Assembly: GCA_943913645.1 (NCBI GenBank)
Contig: CALTYZ010000009.1
Span: 1-64,000 of the forward strand
DNA length: 64,000 nucleotides
DNA from: an uncultured Corynebacterium sp.
Lineage (GTDB): Bacteria; Actinomycetota; Actinomycetes; Mycobacteriales; Mycobacteriaceae
Reading direction: 5' to 3'
The position numbers and the translations under genes are program-made. Shown one piece after another: positions 7,526 through 17,346 of this stretch; position 1 is the first letter of the stretch, and the number at the start of each line of letters is the position of its first letter. The notes under the pieces are model-generated. The model was not told the DNA's origin. It did no database searches and worked only from the letters and a program-made list of their open reading frames with translations.

Positions 7526-9730
7526 TTAGCGAACTAGCTTGTACCACTGCACACTGAGCGCGGGGATGTGCAGCTCAACCGATTGTGCGAAGTTATCCCA
7601 TTCGATTTGCTGTGCCTCTACCTCGTCGGGAAGTGGGTTGCCAGCGCCGCCGTAGATTTCCTTATCAGTGTTGACAATCATCTCCCACGTGCCTGCAGCT
7701 GGGACGCCGAGGCGGTAGTTTGTTTGCGACACACCGGAGAGATTGATCACGGCGATCAACGGTTGACCGTCTGCACTCCAGCGCGTGTAGGCGAGAATAT
7801 TGTGGGTCGCGTCGTCGCCTTTGAGCCATTGGAAGCCCATGGGGGAGTTATCCTGCGAAAACAGTGCGGGGTTGTCGCGGTAGACGAAGTTGAGATCACG
7901 TACCAGGCGTTGAATGCCGCGGTGGTATTCGTGCCCCCAACCGTCGCCGACGTTATCCCAGTTGATGGAGTGCGCCTCGTCCCACTCTGTGGTTTGGCCC
8001 CACTCGCATCCCATGAACATGAGTTGCTTACCGGGATGCGAGTACATGTAGCCGTAGAGTGCACGCAGACCAGCAGCTTTATTCCAGTCATCGCCGGGCA
8101 TCCTGGTCCACAGTGAGCCTTTGCCGTGGACTACCTCATCATGGCTAAACGGCAGGATGTACTTCTCGGAAAAGGCGTACACCAGCGAGAATGTGATCTC
8201 GTTGTGGTGGTAGGAGCGGTGGATCGGGTCGAGGGAGAAGTATTCTAAGGTGTCGTTCATCCAACCCATGTTCCACTTGAGGTTAAAACCGAGGCCGTCC
8301 GCCTCAGTTTGGGCGGTCACACCCGGCCAGGCGGTAGATTCCTCCGCGATCGTGAGCACACCGGGATGGGTGCGCTGCACGGTCGCGTTCATCTCCTGGA
8401 GGAACTGCACCGCATCCCAGTGCTCGCGCCCGCCGTACTGGTTGGGGAGCCATTCCCCAGGTTCGCGGGAGTAATCGAGGTAGAGCATGGAGGCCACGGC
8501 ATCAACACGCAACCCATCAAGGTGGAATTCCTCACACCAGTACAAGGCGTTTGCCACAAGGAAGTTTCGGACCTCATTGCGCCCGAAGTTGAACACGTAG
8601 GTGCCCCAGTCCTTTTGCTCGCCGCGGCGCCAGTCGGGGTGTTCGTACAGGGCGGTGCCGTCGAAACGCGCAAGTGCCCACGCATCTTTGGGGAAGTGGG
8701 CGGGCACCCAGTCCACGATTACTCCGATGCCGTGTTCGTGTAGCTCATTGACGAGCGCGCGGAACTCATCGGGCGTTCCCCAGCGCGCGGTAGGTGCGTA
8801 GTAGCCAGTGACTTGGTAGCCCCAGGACCCACCGAAGGGGTGCTCAGCAACGGGCAAAAACTCGACGTGGGTGAAGCCATTGTCCACCAGGTACGGGATG
8901 AGCTCTTCACGCATCGTTGCGTAGTTTGCGCCCTGCTTCCAAGACCCGATGTGGCATTCGTAGATGCTCATTGGTGCGTTGGTGGCGTCAACGCCGACCC
9001 GACGCTGCATCCAGTCCTCATCGCTCCACTCAAATGTGGTCGCCGGGGCAACCACGGAGACGGTCTCTGGTGGGGGAAGGGTTTGTTTTGCGCACGGATC
9101 AGCTTTGTCGACGCGTACCCCGTCAACCGTTTGTACCGCGAACTTGTAGGCAGTGCCTGCGTCGATGCCGGGAATGAAAATCTCCCAAACACCTGTGGAC
9201 CCAAGTGTGCGCATGGGGTACTGATTTGCGTTCCATTGGCAAAACTCGCCGACCACGGCAACGCCTTGGGCATTTGGGGCCCACACTGCGAATGAGGTGC
9301 CGGAGACTTCGCCGAGGGTGGTGACGTAGCTGCGTACGTTCGCCCCAAGTACTTCCCAGAGCCGCTCGTGTCGCCCCTCGCCGATGAGGTGGAGATCGAG
9401 GGAGCCGAGCGTGGGCAGGAAATGATACGGGTCGGCTGTGATGTATGGCTCGCCCTGCGGGTAGGTGATCTTCAACCGGTAGTCAGGTGCCCGATCATCC
9501 TCAAGCGCGGCGACCCAAATATCGTCACCGGTATGCAGCATCGGCACTTCGTCGTTGTGGACGAGCAAGGCCACGTCTTGCGCACCGAGCCAGCGAGTAC
9601 GCACGACAGATCCACTGGCGGTGGCGTGCCAACCGTAAAAGTCATGCGGCGCGTGGTGTTTGCATTCCACCAGTCTTGCTCGGTCCTGCTCGGGGATCAG
9701 AAGCGACGGGTCAATCTCCTGCGCGGTCAT
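7526..9730 (-). CDS. glgB: 1,4-alpha-glucan branching enzyme
   Basis: GH13 enzyme that forms alpha-1,6 branches in glycogen-like glucan. The 734-residue protein has an extra N-terminal module, a CBM48 module (SFAVWAPNAQGVAVVGEF), and the GH13 barrel with nucleophile D410 (GLRVDAVASM), acid/base E463 (IAEEST) and D531 (FSHDEVVHGK), then a C-terminal beta domain. The ATG has a GAAGGA ribosome site. It lies downstream of glgE on the minus strand with a 39-bp gap; in the GlgE pathway GlgE elongates the chain from maltose-1-phosphate and GlgB branches it. Confidence 0.97.
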   Translation of the reverse strand: MTAQEIDPSLLIPEQDRARLVECKHHAPHDFYGWHATASGSVVRTRWLGAQDVALLVHNDEVPMLHTGDDIWVAALEDDRAPDYRLKITYPQGEPYITADPYHFLPTLGSLDLHLIGEGRHERLWEVLGANVRSYVTTLGEVSGTSFAVWAPNAQGVAVVGEFCQWNANQYPMRTLGSTGVWEIFIPGIDAGTAYKFAVQTVDGVRVDKADPCAKQTLPPPETVSVVAPATTFEWSDEDWMQRRVGVDATNAPMSIYECHIGSWKQGANYATMREELIPYLVDNGFTHVEFLPVAEHPFGGSWGYQVTGYYAPTARWGTPDEFRALVNELHEHGIGVIVDWVPAHFPKDAWALARFDGTALYEHPDWRRGEQKDWGTYVFNFGRNEVRNFLVANALYWCEEFHLDGLRVDAVASMLYLDYSREPGEWLPNQYGGREHWDAVQFLQEMNATVQRTHPGVLTIAEESTAWPGVTAQTEADGLGFNLKWNMGWMNDTLEYFSLDPIHRSYHHNEITFSLVYAFSEKYILPFSHDEVVHGKGSLWTRMPGDDWNKAAGLRALYGYMYSHPGKQLMFMGCEWGQTTEWDEAHSINWDNVGDGWGHEYHRGIQRLVRDLNFVYRDNPALFSQDNSPMGFQWLKGDDATHNILAYTRWSADGQPLIAVINLSGVSQTNYRLGVPAAGTWEMIVNTDKEIYGGAGNPLPDEVEAQQIEWDNFAQSVELHIPALSVQWYKLVR

Positions 9731-9769
9731 GGAAATCCTTCGGGTCGGGGGTCTGTAGTCCGGGATGAA

Positions 9770-11803
9770 TTACGGGCGGTAGTCGTGATCAGAGATCTGC
9801 CGAAACGCTAACGTCTGACGCCGTTCGAAAGCGACCTCTGGCAGGCGGAAGATGTGGGCGACGTTTTCTTGGGGTACAAGACGAACGTAGTTTTCAGATG
9901 ACCAAGTGTAGCTGTTCTGCGTGATGAGGTCGCAGACCGTGAACGGTTCACCTGGATTCAAACCGAGTGCTGCATGATCAATGCGTAGCGTGCCGGCCTG
10001 AGCGTAGTGCGGATCAAGGTTGACAACAACGAGCACCGCGTTGCCAGTTATCGTGTCCACCTTCGAGTATGCGATGAGCTGATCGTTGTCGACGTCGTGG
10101 AATCGGATGTTGCGCAGCTGTTGCAGTGCCGGGTTGTCTTTTCGGAGATGGTTCAGCAGCGTCAAGTAGGGCTCTAATGATGCTCCGCGAGCGAGTGCCG
10201 CTTCGAAATCGCGGGGGCGCAGCTCGTATTTCTCCGAATTCAGATATTCTTCGGAGCCCTCAGCCACCGGCTCGGCTTCATAGAGCTCGAAGCCGGAATA
10301 CACACCCCACAGCGGACTCATGGTGGCGGCGAGTGTCGCACGCAGTGCAAATGCTGCTGGCCCGCCTTTTTGCAAGGATTCGTGGAGGATGTCCGGTGTG
10401 TTCACAAACAGGTTCGGGCGGGACACGTCGGCAACGTCAAGCAAAAGCTGGGCGAAGTCGGTCAACTCTGCTTTGGTGGTCTTCCAGGTGAAGTGTGTGT
10501 ACGACTGGGAGAATCCGGCCTTCGACAGCCCGTACATGCGCGGTGGGCGGGTGAATGCCTCTGCAAGGAAGATGACGTCCGGGTTTGTTTCGTGCACTTT
10601 GGCGATCAACCAGTACCAGAAGTTGACCGGCTTGGTGTGCGGATTATCAACTCGAAACGTCGTGATGCCGAGGTTGACCCAGTGCATGACTACGCGGTAG
10701 ATCTCGTCGTAGAGCGTTTCCGGGGCGTTATCAAAGTTGATGGGGTAGATGTCCTGGTACTTCTTCGGCGGATTCTCCGCGTAGGCGATGGTGCCGTCGG
10801 CGAGCACCGTGAAAAATTCGGGGTGCTGTGCCGCCCACGGATGGTCGGGTGCTGCTTGCAGCGCTAAGTCCAAGGCGACTTCAAGTCCCAAGTCGGCCGC
10901 GTGATTGAGCATGGAGGAAAACTCGGCCTCGGAACCAAGCGCGGGGTGGATCGCGTCGTGGCCGCCATCGCGTGAGCCGATTGCCCAGGGGGAGCCGACA
11001 TCATCGGCCGCAGCGGTGAGCGTATTGTTGCGGCCTTTCCGGTTGATTTCACCGATTGGGTGAATGGGGGGAAAATACACAGTGTCAAAGCCCATGGCCG
11101 CGACGCGGTCGAGTGCGGCAGCTGTTGTTGCCCACGTGCCGTGCACGGGGGTACCCGTATCGTCAACGCCGCCGGTAGAGCGAGGAAACAGCTCATACCA
11201 GGAGTTGACAAGAGCTGCTCGCCGCTCGACGAGCACGTCACAGATCGGGCCGTGTGTCACAAGTTCACGCAGTGGATGCTCGGTCAGAAACTCCAGCACT
11301 TCTGCGGTCAGACCGGCTTCGACTCGGGTTTGCAAGGGCAGGGAGGTATCCGCGAGGGTATCGCGTGCCTGCTCGAGCACCTCGCGCCCAGGCGCGTTGC
11401 TGTCGTGTGCTGCAGTGGCCGCCGTGGTGAACAGCTCAACTCCGTGCGCGAGATCGTTGGCCATCTCCTGTTCGGTTTGGCCCGCGAGAAGCTTTTTCGA
11501 CACGGCGTTGCGCCACGTGGCCATCACATCACTCCACGCATCAACCCGGAAGCGCCACAGACCCTGCTGATCCGGGGTAAAGACCGCGTGCACGTAGTCA
11601 GGGCGGTAGACCTCCTGCTGCATTGGCACGCTGTACTGACTGCCGTCAGGACGGGTAAGCACTACCGTGGCCGCGACTGCGTCATGGCCTTCGCGCCAGA
11701 CCAACGCCGAGATGGGAATGACTTCTCCCACGACAGCTTTCGCGGGGAGCGTGCGCCCTGAAACCTGGGGGCGGACGTCATCAATGCCGAAGCGTGCAAC
11801 CAT
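9770..11803 (-). CDS. glgE: Alpha-1,4-glucan:maltose-1-phosphate maltosyltransferase
   Basis: GlgE transfers maltose from maltose-1-phosphate to a growing alpha-1,4-glucan, linking trehalose to glycogen synthesis. The 677-residue sequence shows the GH13_3 layout: N-terminal beta domain, the YELFPRST and PPIHPIGEINRKGRNN signatures, nucleophile D386 (FRVDNPHTKP), general acid E415 (FLAEAFTRPP) and D471 (VNTPDILHE). A GAGGGA ribosome site precedes the ATG. It is the first gene of a two-gene glgE-glgB unit and is divergent from the ABC ATPase across 183 bp. The TreS and maltokinase partners are not in this window. Confidence 0.97.
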   Translation of the reverse strand: MVARFGIDDVRPQVSGRTLPAKAVVGEVIPISALVWREGHDAVAATVVLTRPDGSQYSVPMQQEVYRPDYVHAVFTPDQQGLWRFRVDAWSDVMATWRNAVSKKLLAGQTEQEMANDLAHGVELFTTAATAAHDSNAPGREVLEQARDTLADTSLPLQTRVEAGLTAEVLEFLTEHPLRELVTHGPICDVLVERRAALVNSWYELFPRSTGGVDDTGTPVHGTWATTAAALDRVAAMGFDTVYFPPIHPIGEINRKGRNNTLTAAADDVGSPWAIGSRDGGHDAIHPALGSEAEFSSMLNHAADLGLEVALDLALQAAPDHPWAAQHPEFFTVLADGTIAYAENPPKKYQDIYPINFDNAPETLYDEIYRVVMHWVNLGITTFRVDNPHTKPVNFWYWLIAKVHETNPDVIFLAEAFTRPPRMYGLSKAGFSQSYTHFTWKTTKAELTDFAQLLLDVADVSRPNLFVNTPDILHESLQKGGPAAFALRATLAATMSPLWGVYSGFELYEAEPVAEGSEEYLNSEKYELRPRDFEAALARGASLEPYLTLLNHLRKDNPALQQLRNIRFHDVDNDQLIAYSKVDTITGNAVLVVVNLDPHYAQAGTLRIDHAALGLNPGEPFTVCDLITQNSYTWSSENYVRLVPQENVAHIFRLPEVAFERRQTLAFRQISDHDYRP

Positions 11804-11986
11804 AGGTGATCCCTCGTTTTCCAGCTTTGCCGCAGCCAGCCGCCGGGCGTCTTAGCATTTATTCGCTTTCGTCTGCATCCCAGCGTAGCGAAGGAGCAGG
11901 CTACCGACCGGACAACGCCCAAACCGGTTCATCTGGACCGCCTGTAGCTCCACACAAGAGAGGGTAAATAGTCCACAATAGGAGGG

Positions 11987-12841
11987 GTGAACGAGGAACT
12001 GAAAGAGGAACCGAAGCTCACCACCGATCCCGACCTCCTGGTCGATTTTCAAGGTGTGTCTTTCGTACGGGATGGCAAGACTTTGGTCGGTCCCGTCGAC
12101 TGGCAAGTTGAGCTCGATGAGCGTTGGGTTGTGGTGGGACCAAACGGTGCGGGGAAGACCACGCTGATTCGCATGGCGGCCGCTCAGGAATTTCCGTCCG
12201 AGGGGGTGGCGTTCGTGGTCGGTGAACAGCTGGGGCGGGCCGACATGCGCGACCTACGCGCAACAATTGGGCTGACATCCTCAGCTGTTGCGCTGCGCAT
12301 TCCCGACGATGAGATCGTGCGAGACCTGGTTGTTTCAGCCGGGTACGCCATCTTAGGACGGTGGCGTGAAGAATACGAAGAGGTTGACTATGAGCAAGCC
12401 CTGGACGTGCTCGAACAAGTTGGGGCGCTGCATCTTGTAGACCGCACCTGGTCGACGCTGTCCGATGGTGAGAAAAAGCGCGTGCTCGTTGCCCGCGCAG
12501 TGATGACAAACCCTGAGCTGCTCATCATGGATGAGCCGGCCGCCGGGATGGACCTAGGCGGGCGCGAAGACCTTATGGAGTATCTCGGTGAGCTGGCGCT
12601 CGACCCGGATGCTCCCGCAATCATCATGATCACCCACCACCTTGAAGAGATCCCCTATGGGTTTACCCACGCAATGTTGCTCGATGAAGGAGATGTCATT
12701 GCCCAAGGTCTCATCGGTGATGTGTTGACTTCCGAGAACGTTTCAAAGGCGTACCACCAGCCGATTGAGGTGCGAAGAGACGACGGGCGGTATTACGCAC
12801 GGCGCGCACGTAAAGGCAAAAGCGGCGCGCACCGGGCGTAA
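11987..12841 (+). CDS. ABC transporter ATP-binding protein (YlmA-like, single NBD)
   Basis: 284-residue ATPase with Walker A GPNGAGKTTL (from residue 51), the ABC signature as LSDGEKKRV, and Walker B LLIMDEPAAGMD, followed by the H-loop MITHHLEEIP. No permease gene is adjacent, so whether it energises transport is unknown; it resembles the solitary YlmA-type ATPases. The GTG start is preceded by AGGAGG only one or two bases away, too close for normal ribosome pairing; a CACAAT hexamer 7 nt upstream may instead mean a leaderless transcript. Confidence 0.85.
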   Translation: MNEELKEEPKLTTDPDLLVDFQGVSFVRDGKTLVGPVDWQVELDERWVVVGPNGAGKTTLIRMAAAQEFPSEGVAFVVGEQLGRADMRDLRATIGLTSSAVALRIPDDEIVRDLVVSAGYAILGRWREEYEEVDYEQALDVLEQVGALHLVDRTWSTLSDGEKKRVLVARAVMTNPELLIMDEPAAGMDLGGREDLMEYLGELALDPDAPAIIMITHHLEEIPYGFTHAMLLDEGDVIAQGLIGDVLTSENVSKAYHQPIEVRRDDGRYYARRARKGKSGAHRA

Positions 12842-12883
12842 GAATGGGGGTTGGCCTGGCCGGTGTGAGGAGGTGATCGCGGT

Positions 12884-13771
12884 TTGGTCTCTCGGGTCCC
12901 TAGCCAACGCCCAACCGGGGCTGTGTCTGCCGATAAGGGCGATGCGATCGATCCCACCGAAACTAGTGGTTATGGCGGTTCGCGCCTTTCCGCGACCGTC
13001 ATTCTCCTTCGAGACGGAGCGTCTGGTCTTGAGGTCTGGGTCCAAGAACGTGTGCTCAGCATGCCCAATTACCCCGGTATCACCGTCTTTCCTGGCGGGG
13101 GAGTTGATACTCGCGACTTTCCGCCACGCAGCTGGGACGACGGGGAGCTTTGGACGGGACGCTCCGTCATTTCGCTTGCGCGTCAACTTGGTCTCACCAA
13201 GTACAAGGCGCACGCCGTCATGTTTGCAGCAGTGCGGGAGCTGTTCGAAGAAACTGGGATCTTTTTGGCCGTCGATGATTCCGGCAACCTGCTTGAGGAT
13301 GCAACAATCTTTCACGAGCACCGCCTGCAACTCGAATCGCACCTGCTGTCGTTGACAGACGTGCTTCAGCACAACGACCTAAAGGTAAGCGGGGATCTGC
13401 TCACCCCATATGCACGCTGGGTGGGTCAATCTGAACGCGGCAATTGGTTTGACACGTTTAGCTTCCTTGCGGTGAATCCGACTGGTCAAGAACCGGATGC
13501 AAATACAGGCGAAGCCGACGATGCTAATTGGTTTCCGCCCGCATTACTTATCGACGGGTGGCGTGCCGGACTTGTTCGCTTCGCGCCCCCAACCTGGATG
13601 CACCTGCTGGAACTGTCGGATCACCGCACTGTCGCCGATGCTTTTGCGGCCGCGGATTCTGCCACGATCACCCCGATTGTGGATGTCTTCGCCTACGATG
13701 AGCGAATTTCAGAGTTCTTTGACCATGCCCCACGAGACAGGATCGGCCGACGAAGTGAGTTGACGGAGTGA
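12884..13771 (+). CDS. NUDIX hydrolase (NUDT19/RP2-like)
   Basis: 295-residue hydrolase of nucleoside-diphosphate-linked substrates; the substrate cannot be told from sequence. The Nudix box is split: the FPGGGVDTRDF part at about residue 69 is separated by an insertion of about 40 residues from the catalytic helix AAVRELFEETGIF. That layout is known from the NUDT19/RP2 subgroup. The start is TTG at 12884 because a strong AGGAGGTGA ribosome site lies 7 nt upstream. It is followed by a methyltransferase gene 6 bp downstream. Confidence 0.85.
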   Translation: MVSRVPSQRPTGAVSADKGDAIDPTETSGYGGSRLSATVILLRDGASGLEVWVQERVLSMPNYPGITVFPGGGVDTRDFPPRSWDDGELWTGRSVISLARQLGLTKYKAHAVMFAAVRELFEETGIFLAVDDSGNLLEDATIFHEHRLQLESHLLSLTDVLQHNDLKVSGDLLTPYARWVGQSERGNWFDTFSFLAVNPTGQEPDANTGEADDANWFPPALLIDGWRAGLVRFAPPTWMHLLELSDHRTVADAFAAADSATITPIVDVFAYDERISEFFDHAPRDRIGRRSELTE

Positions 13772-13777
13772 ATTGCC

Positions 13778-15010
13778 GTGACTTTTAGTCTGCAAGAGAT
13801 CCGGTTTCTAGCGCGCGAGTTGCCACGCATTGCCACGCTGGCCCCCACACTTGCGCTCACTCAAGCGAGCGTGTTTGCAGATAGGACACTGCTTGAACGA
13901 GAATTTGGCAACCACGCCCGTGCAGTATCGGCGCTGATCGCAGCCCAACGCGCGGCAGCAGGGAAGATGCCCGCAGACTGGCTAACAGATATCGATGCCG
14001 CGCAGCAGGCCACATCGGAGCCTGTCGCCCGGCTGCGCGCATACAGACTCCGAGCTGCAGGCGTTGAGTGGGTCCATGACGTGACTTGCTCGGTAGGCAC
14101 GGAGGCACCTGCCTTTTTCGATGTCGGTCTTGGGTGGATGGGATCAGATGTCTCTGCGTCGCGGCTGCTGATGGCGCGGCACAACCTTGGCAGTGATGCG
14201 TGGCTCGTGGCTGCAGATGCACTCACCCCGGTCAGTACTGCCGGTGTCATCGTTGCAGATCCAGCGCGGCGGGTAGACGGTCGCCGCATCAGCGACCCGG
14301 CTCGCCTGCAGCCACCGCTTCCTGCGCTGGTGGAGACATACCGCGGCAAGGAGCTGGCGATCAAGTGTGCGCCAGGCATTGACTATTCGGGTTGGGAGGG
14401 GCTTGTCAGTGTTGTCTCCGTAGATGGCGGGGTCAAAGAGGTGTGCCTATATAGTCCAGGGCTGATGGGCGGAGCAGGCTCTGCAGGCAATGAGACTGCG
14501 GCACTGGGCACGGCGGGCACGGTCACACTGCGTGAAGCGGTGGTGATGCGTGCTGGTGTGTGTGTGGAGCGTTGTGTGTCCACCGAAGCCAACGACGTGG
14601 CTGTTGCGCCGCCGGGAACGTTCATCATTGAGCCAGATGGCGCGGTAATTCGTGCGGGTTTGGTGCGCCACTGGGCTGCACGCCACGGGCTGTGGATGTT
14701 GGATCCACACATTGCGTTTGTCTCTGGAGAAGCGATACCAGCTGGGTATAGCGGGTTTCGGGTAGTAGAGACGGTAGCGTTAAAGACGTTGAAGCGCGCC
14801 CTTGCCCGCCATGGTGCAGGCAGTGTTGAAATTCTGGTGCGCGGGGTGAATATTGATCCGGATCAGCTGCGGGCAAAGTTGAAGTTGCAGGGTCGCACGC
14901 AGATGGCGGTGGTGATAGCCCGGATTGGGGATAGGGCGCTGGCGTATCTCTGCCGGGCGCGAGAACACGTGGCGGCTGGTGCTTGTGTTGAACAGCCCGG
15001 CGCGGGCTAG
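13778..15010 (+). CDS. Class I SAM methyltransferase with THUMP-like C-terminus
   Basis: 410-residue protein with a Rossmann-type methyltransferase centre (FFDVGLGWMGSDVSASRLLM, then VIVADPARRVDGRR) and a C-terminal block (VVETVALKTLKRALARHG, EILVRGVNIDP) that matches the Thump-like domain of actinobacterial methyltransferases. The combination suggests an RNA substrate, but no activity is assigned. The expected Gly-rich SAM motif (DxGxGxGG) is degenerate (DVGLGWMGSD). The GTG start lies 6 bp after the NUDIX gene, so the two are translated from one message. Confidence 0.75.
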   Translation: MTFSLQEIRFLARELPRIATLAPTLALTQASVFADRTLLEREFGNHARAVSALIAAQRAAAGKMPADWLTDIDAAQQATSEPVARLRAYRLRAAGVEWVHDVTCSVGTEAPAFFDVGLGWMGSDVSASRLLMARHNLGSDAWLVAADALTPVSTAGVIVADPARRVDGRRISDPARLQPPLPALVETYRGKELAIKCAPGIDYSGWEGLVSVVSVDGGVKEVCLYSPGLMGGAGSAGNETAALGTAGTVTLREAVVMRAGVCVERCVSTEANDVAVAPPGTFIIEPDGAVIRAGLVRHWAARHGLWMLDPHIAFVSGEAIPAGYSGFRVVETVALKTLKRALARHGAGSVEILVRGVNIDPDQLRAKLKLQGRTQMAVVIARIGDRALAYLCRAREHVAAGACVEQPGAG

Positions 15011-15019
15011 GGTTGGCGC

Positions 15020-16144
15020 ATGGCTTACCTTGATCATGCAGCTACAACGCCGATGCGTCAGTGCGCGATTGATGCCTGGATTGAGCATGCGGGTGCGCTT
15101 AATCCAGCAAGTCAGCACAGCTTGGGGCGCAAAGCTAATGCTGTGCTCCAGCAGGCGCGCGAGACGGTTGCAGAGCTATTGGGGGCGGATCCGGTGGAGG
15201 TCATCTTTACCGGATCAGGTACTGAGGCAAATAATGTGGCAGTGCAGGGACTATACGCGGCGTCGGCACGCAAGCGTGTGGTGGTGAGCGCAATTGAGCA
15301 CCCGGCGGTGCTTGAGACAGCGCTGTTTTTGCGCGCTGCGCACAATGCGCAGCTGGAGTGGTTGCAGCCGGAGCTGAGTGGGCATGTGGAGGATTTGCGG
15401 CCATTGGATACCCCTGCTGCGGTGGCGGCGTTGATGTGGGCGAATAATGAAACTGGTGCAGTGCAGCCGGTGGCTGCGGCTGCGGATCGAGCTGCGGCAT
15501 CCGCTACGCCACTGCATGTGGACGCGGTGCAGGTGGTGGGCAAGCAACCGGTTGATTTTGCTGCTCTGGGGGCGACCACGCTGGCGGCGAGCGCGCACAA
15601 ATTCGGTGGCCCTCGGGGGATGGGGATCCTACTTGCGAAGCGGTCACCAGCCCCGCAGGCGATCATGATGGGTGGCGGGCAGGAGCGGGGGTTGCGCTCG
15701 GGGACGGTGGATGTGGCTTCTGCGGCGGCGTCAGCGGCGGCGTTGCGTGAAGCGGTTGCGGAAATGCAGCGCGAGGAGATGCGGCTGCGGGCGTTGCGTG
15801 ATGAGTTGGCCAGCGAGATTGTTCGCCGCGTTCCGTCGGCGGTGCTGATGACGCACGAGCCAGCGTTGTCTGGGCATGCGCACCTTATATTTCCTGGAGC
15901 GAATCCTGATGCCTTGATTATGTTGTGTGATGCGGCTGGGATTGAAGTGTCAACTGGATCGGCATGTGCGGCGGGGGTTGTGAGGTATAGTCATGTTTTG
16001 GAAGCGATGGGGGTCGCCGCAGATGCTGGCATGGGAGCATTGCGGTTGACGTTGGGGAGAACGACGACTCGGGATGATGTTGCGCTCGTGTTAGATCACA
16101 TCGAAGGGGTCGTTGAACGAGCCCGCGCCGTGGGAGAACTGTGA
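15020..16144 (+). CDS. Cysteine desulfurase (NifS/IscS-type)
   Basis: PLP enzyme that removes sulfur from cysteine as a protein-bound persulfide for tRNA thiolation or Fe-S assembly. The 374-residue sequence starts YLDHAATTP and has the PLP lysine K194 (ASAHKFGGPRG) and the active-site cysteine C316 (STGSACAAG) in a class I-type loop. mnmA, which needs such sulfur, lies about 5.6 kb downstream; in many actinobacteria the two are closer. The etfBA (fixAB) pair I would expect just upstream in relatives is absent. TAGGGT ends 6 nt before the ATG. Confidence 0.93.
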   Translation: MAYLDHAATTPMRQCAIDAWIEHAGALNPASQHSLGRKANAVLQQARETVAELLGADPVEVIFTGSGTEANNVAVQGLYAASARKRVVVSAIEHPAVLETALFLRAAHNAQLEWLQPELSGHVEDLRPLDTPAAVAALMWANNETGAVQPVAAAADRAAASATPLHVDAVQVVGKQPVDFAALGATTLAASAHKFGGPRGMGILLAKRSPAPQAIMMGGGQERGLRSGTVDVASAAASAAALREAVAEMQREEMRLRALRDELASEIVRRVPSAVLMTHEPALSGHAHLIFPGANPDALIMLCDAAGIEVSTGSACAAGVVRYSHVLEAMGVAADAGMGALRLTLGRTTTRDDVALVLDHIEGVVERARAVGEL

Positions 16145-16181
16145 TTCTCGCCATAAATGGGTGTTGCTCATGTGACAAAAG

Positions 16182-16210
16182 TGAACATAGTTATGTTTGT
16201 GCGATAAGGT
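16182..16210 (+). promoter_or_regulatory. Predicted promoter of the GH25 gene (leaderless)
   Basis: TGAACA (16182-16187), a 17-bp spacer and TAAGGT (16205-16210) precede the ATG at 16218 by 7 nt. The spacing would put the first transcribed base at or next to the start codon, and there is no Shine-Dalgarno sequence. Prediction from sequence only. Confidence 0.45.
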
Positions 16211-16217
16211 ATTTAGT

Positions 16218-17291
16218 ATGCATGTGCTTACTCGGTCTGCGCGCGGCGTTTTTGCCGCGTTAGCAGCTGCGGTGTTGACGGTGACGCTCACCGCGATTCC
16301 ACAGATTGCTCCTGCTAAGGCGCAGGACTTAGGCCAAGTCATGAACTTCGCCGGATTTGTCTCCGGTGTCGATGTCGCAGGTCACCAACGTCCCGGGGGA
16401 GCACCCATCGATTGGAAAACAGTCGCTGGCCCCGGTGGGCAGCAATTCGCATTCGTGAAAGCTTCCGAGGGGGAGGGCTGGAAGAACGTCTTCTATGAAG
16501 AAGACATTCTCGCAGCTACCCATGCCGGCATGAAAGTGGGTGCCTACCACTATGCGCGCCCAGGCGAAAACCCGATCGTGCAAGCACGCTACTTCGCCTC
16601 AGTAATTAACAGCAGTACAGAACTCTCCCTGCCGCCAGTGCTCGACCTTGAGGTCAATGAGGGCCTCGGCCCAGCTGAACTCGGCGCCTGGACACAGCAA
16701 TTTCTTGCAGAGGTCGAGACCCAAACTGGCAAACGCCCCATGATCTACACGTACCGTTACTTCTGGTACGAGCGCATGAATGACTCCAAAGCGTTCACCA
16801 ACTACCCGCTGTGGTTGGCTGCATACCAAAATCAGCCTCCACGGCCAGTTGGCGGCTGGGACAAGCTGTCATTTTGGCAACGCAGCGACTCGGGTCGCGT
16901 CCCCGGTATCAGCACTGCTGTCGATGTGAATCTTTTCAATGGTAATGCGGGGCAGTTCGAACAATTCGCCGCCGGAGACCTCGCCGCCTACGGCGGTGTG
17001 TTGGAGTTCTTCCAGGTTCCGGATTCTAACGAGTTGCGGGTGCTGGAACAGGACAATACGGCACTTGTGCTGGCAATCCTTGGCTTGGCTGGCGGTGCGC
17101 TCGCTGTTCCTGAACTTGCCGCAGCTGCCGGAAACTGGGGATTCAACCCGACCGATGCAGGCAATATTGCAGGTTACGTGCAGTACCTCATCACTGCCGG
17201 CGAACTACCGCTTGATGATTTGGTCAGAATGGTCAATGGTGATTATCAAATCGGCGACCTGCTGATTCTTCTCAATAACGCGACAAAGTAG
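16218..17291 (+). CDS. Secreted GH25 muramidase-like protein
   Basis: 357-residue secreted protein with a signal peptide (basic HVLTRSARG, hydrophobic VFAALAAAVLTVTLTAIP, cleavage likely after AKA). The GH25 lysozyme domain at about residues 40-240 includes GVDVAGHQ, FAFVKASEGEGW, VGAYHYARPG, the acidic pair in PVLDLEVNEG, and YTYRYFWYERM. The tail of about 110 residues is hydrophobic and not recognised; it resembles C-terminal domains of corynebacterial surface proteins. It probably cleaves peptidoglycan during wall remodelling (inference). The ATG at 16218 is chosen over the longer frame because it begins the signal peptide and fits the upstream hexamer. Confidence 0.85.
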   Translation: MHVLTRSARGVFAALAAAVLTVTLTAIPQIAPAKAQDLGQVMNFAGFVSGVDVAGHQRPGGAPIDWKTVAGPGGQQFAFVKASEGEGWKNVFYEEDILAATHAGMKVGAYHYARPGENPIVQARYFASVINSSTELSLPPVLDLEVNEGLGPAELGAWTQQFLAEVETQTGKRPMIYTYRYFWYERMNDSKAFTNYPLWLAAYQNQPPRPVGGWDKLSFWQRSDSGRVPGISTAVDVNLFNGNAGQFEQFAAGDLAAYGGVLEFFQVPDSNELRVLEQDNTALVLAILGLAGGALAVPELAAAAGNWGFNPTDAGNIAGYVQYLITAGELPLDDLVRMVNGDYQIGDLLILLNNATK

Positions 17292-17346
17292 CGCTTCGCA
17301 CATAGTGAGTAGATTCTCGGCATTGACAAGACTTAAATAGTGATAC

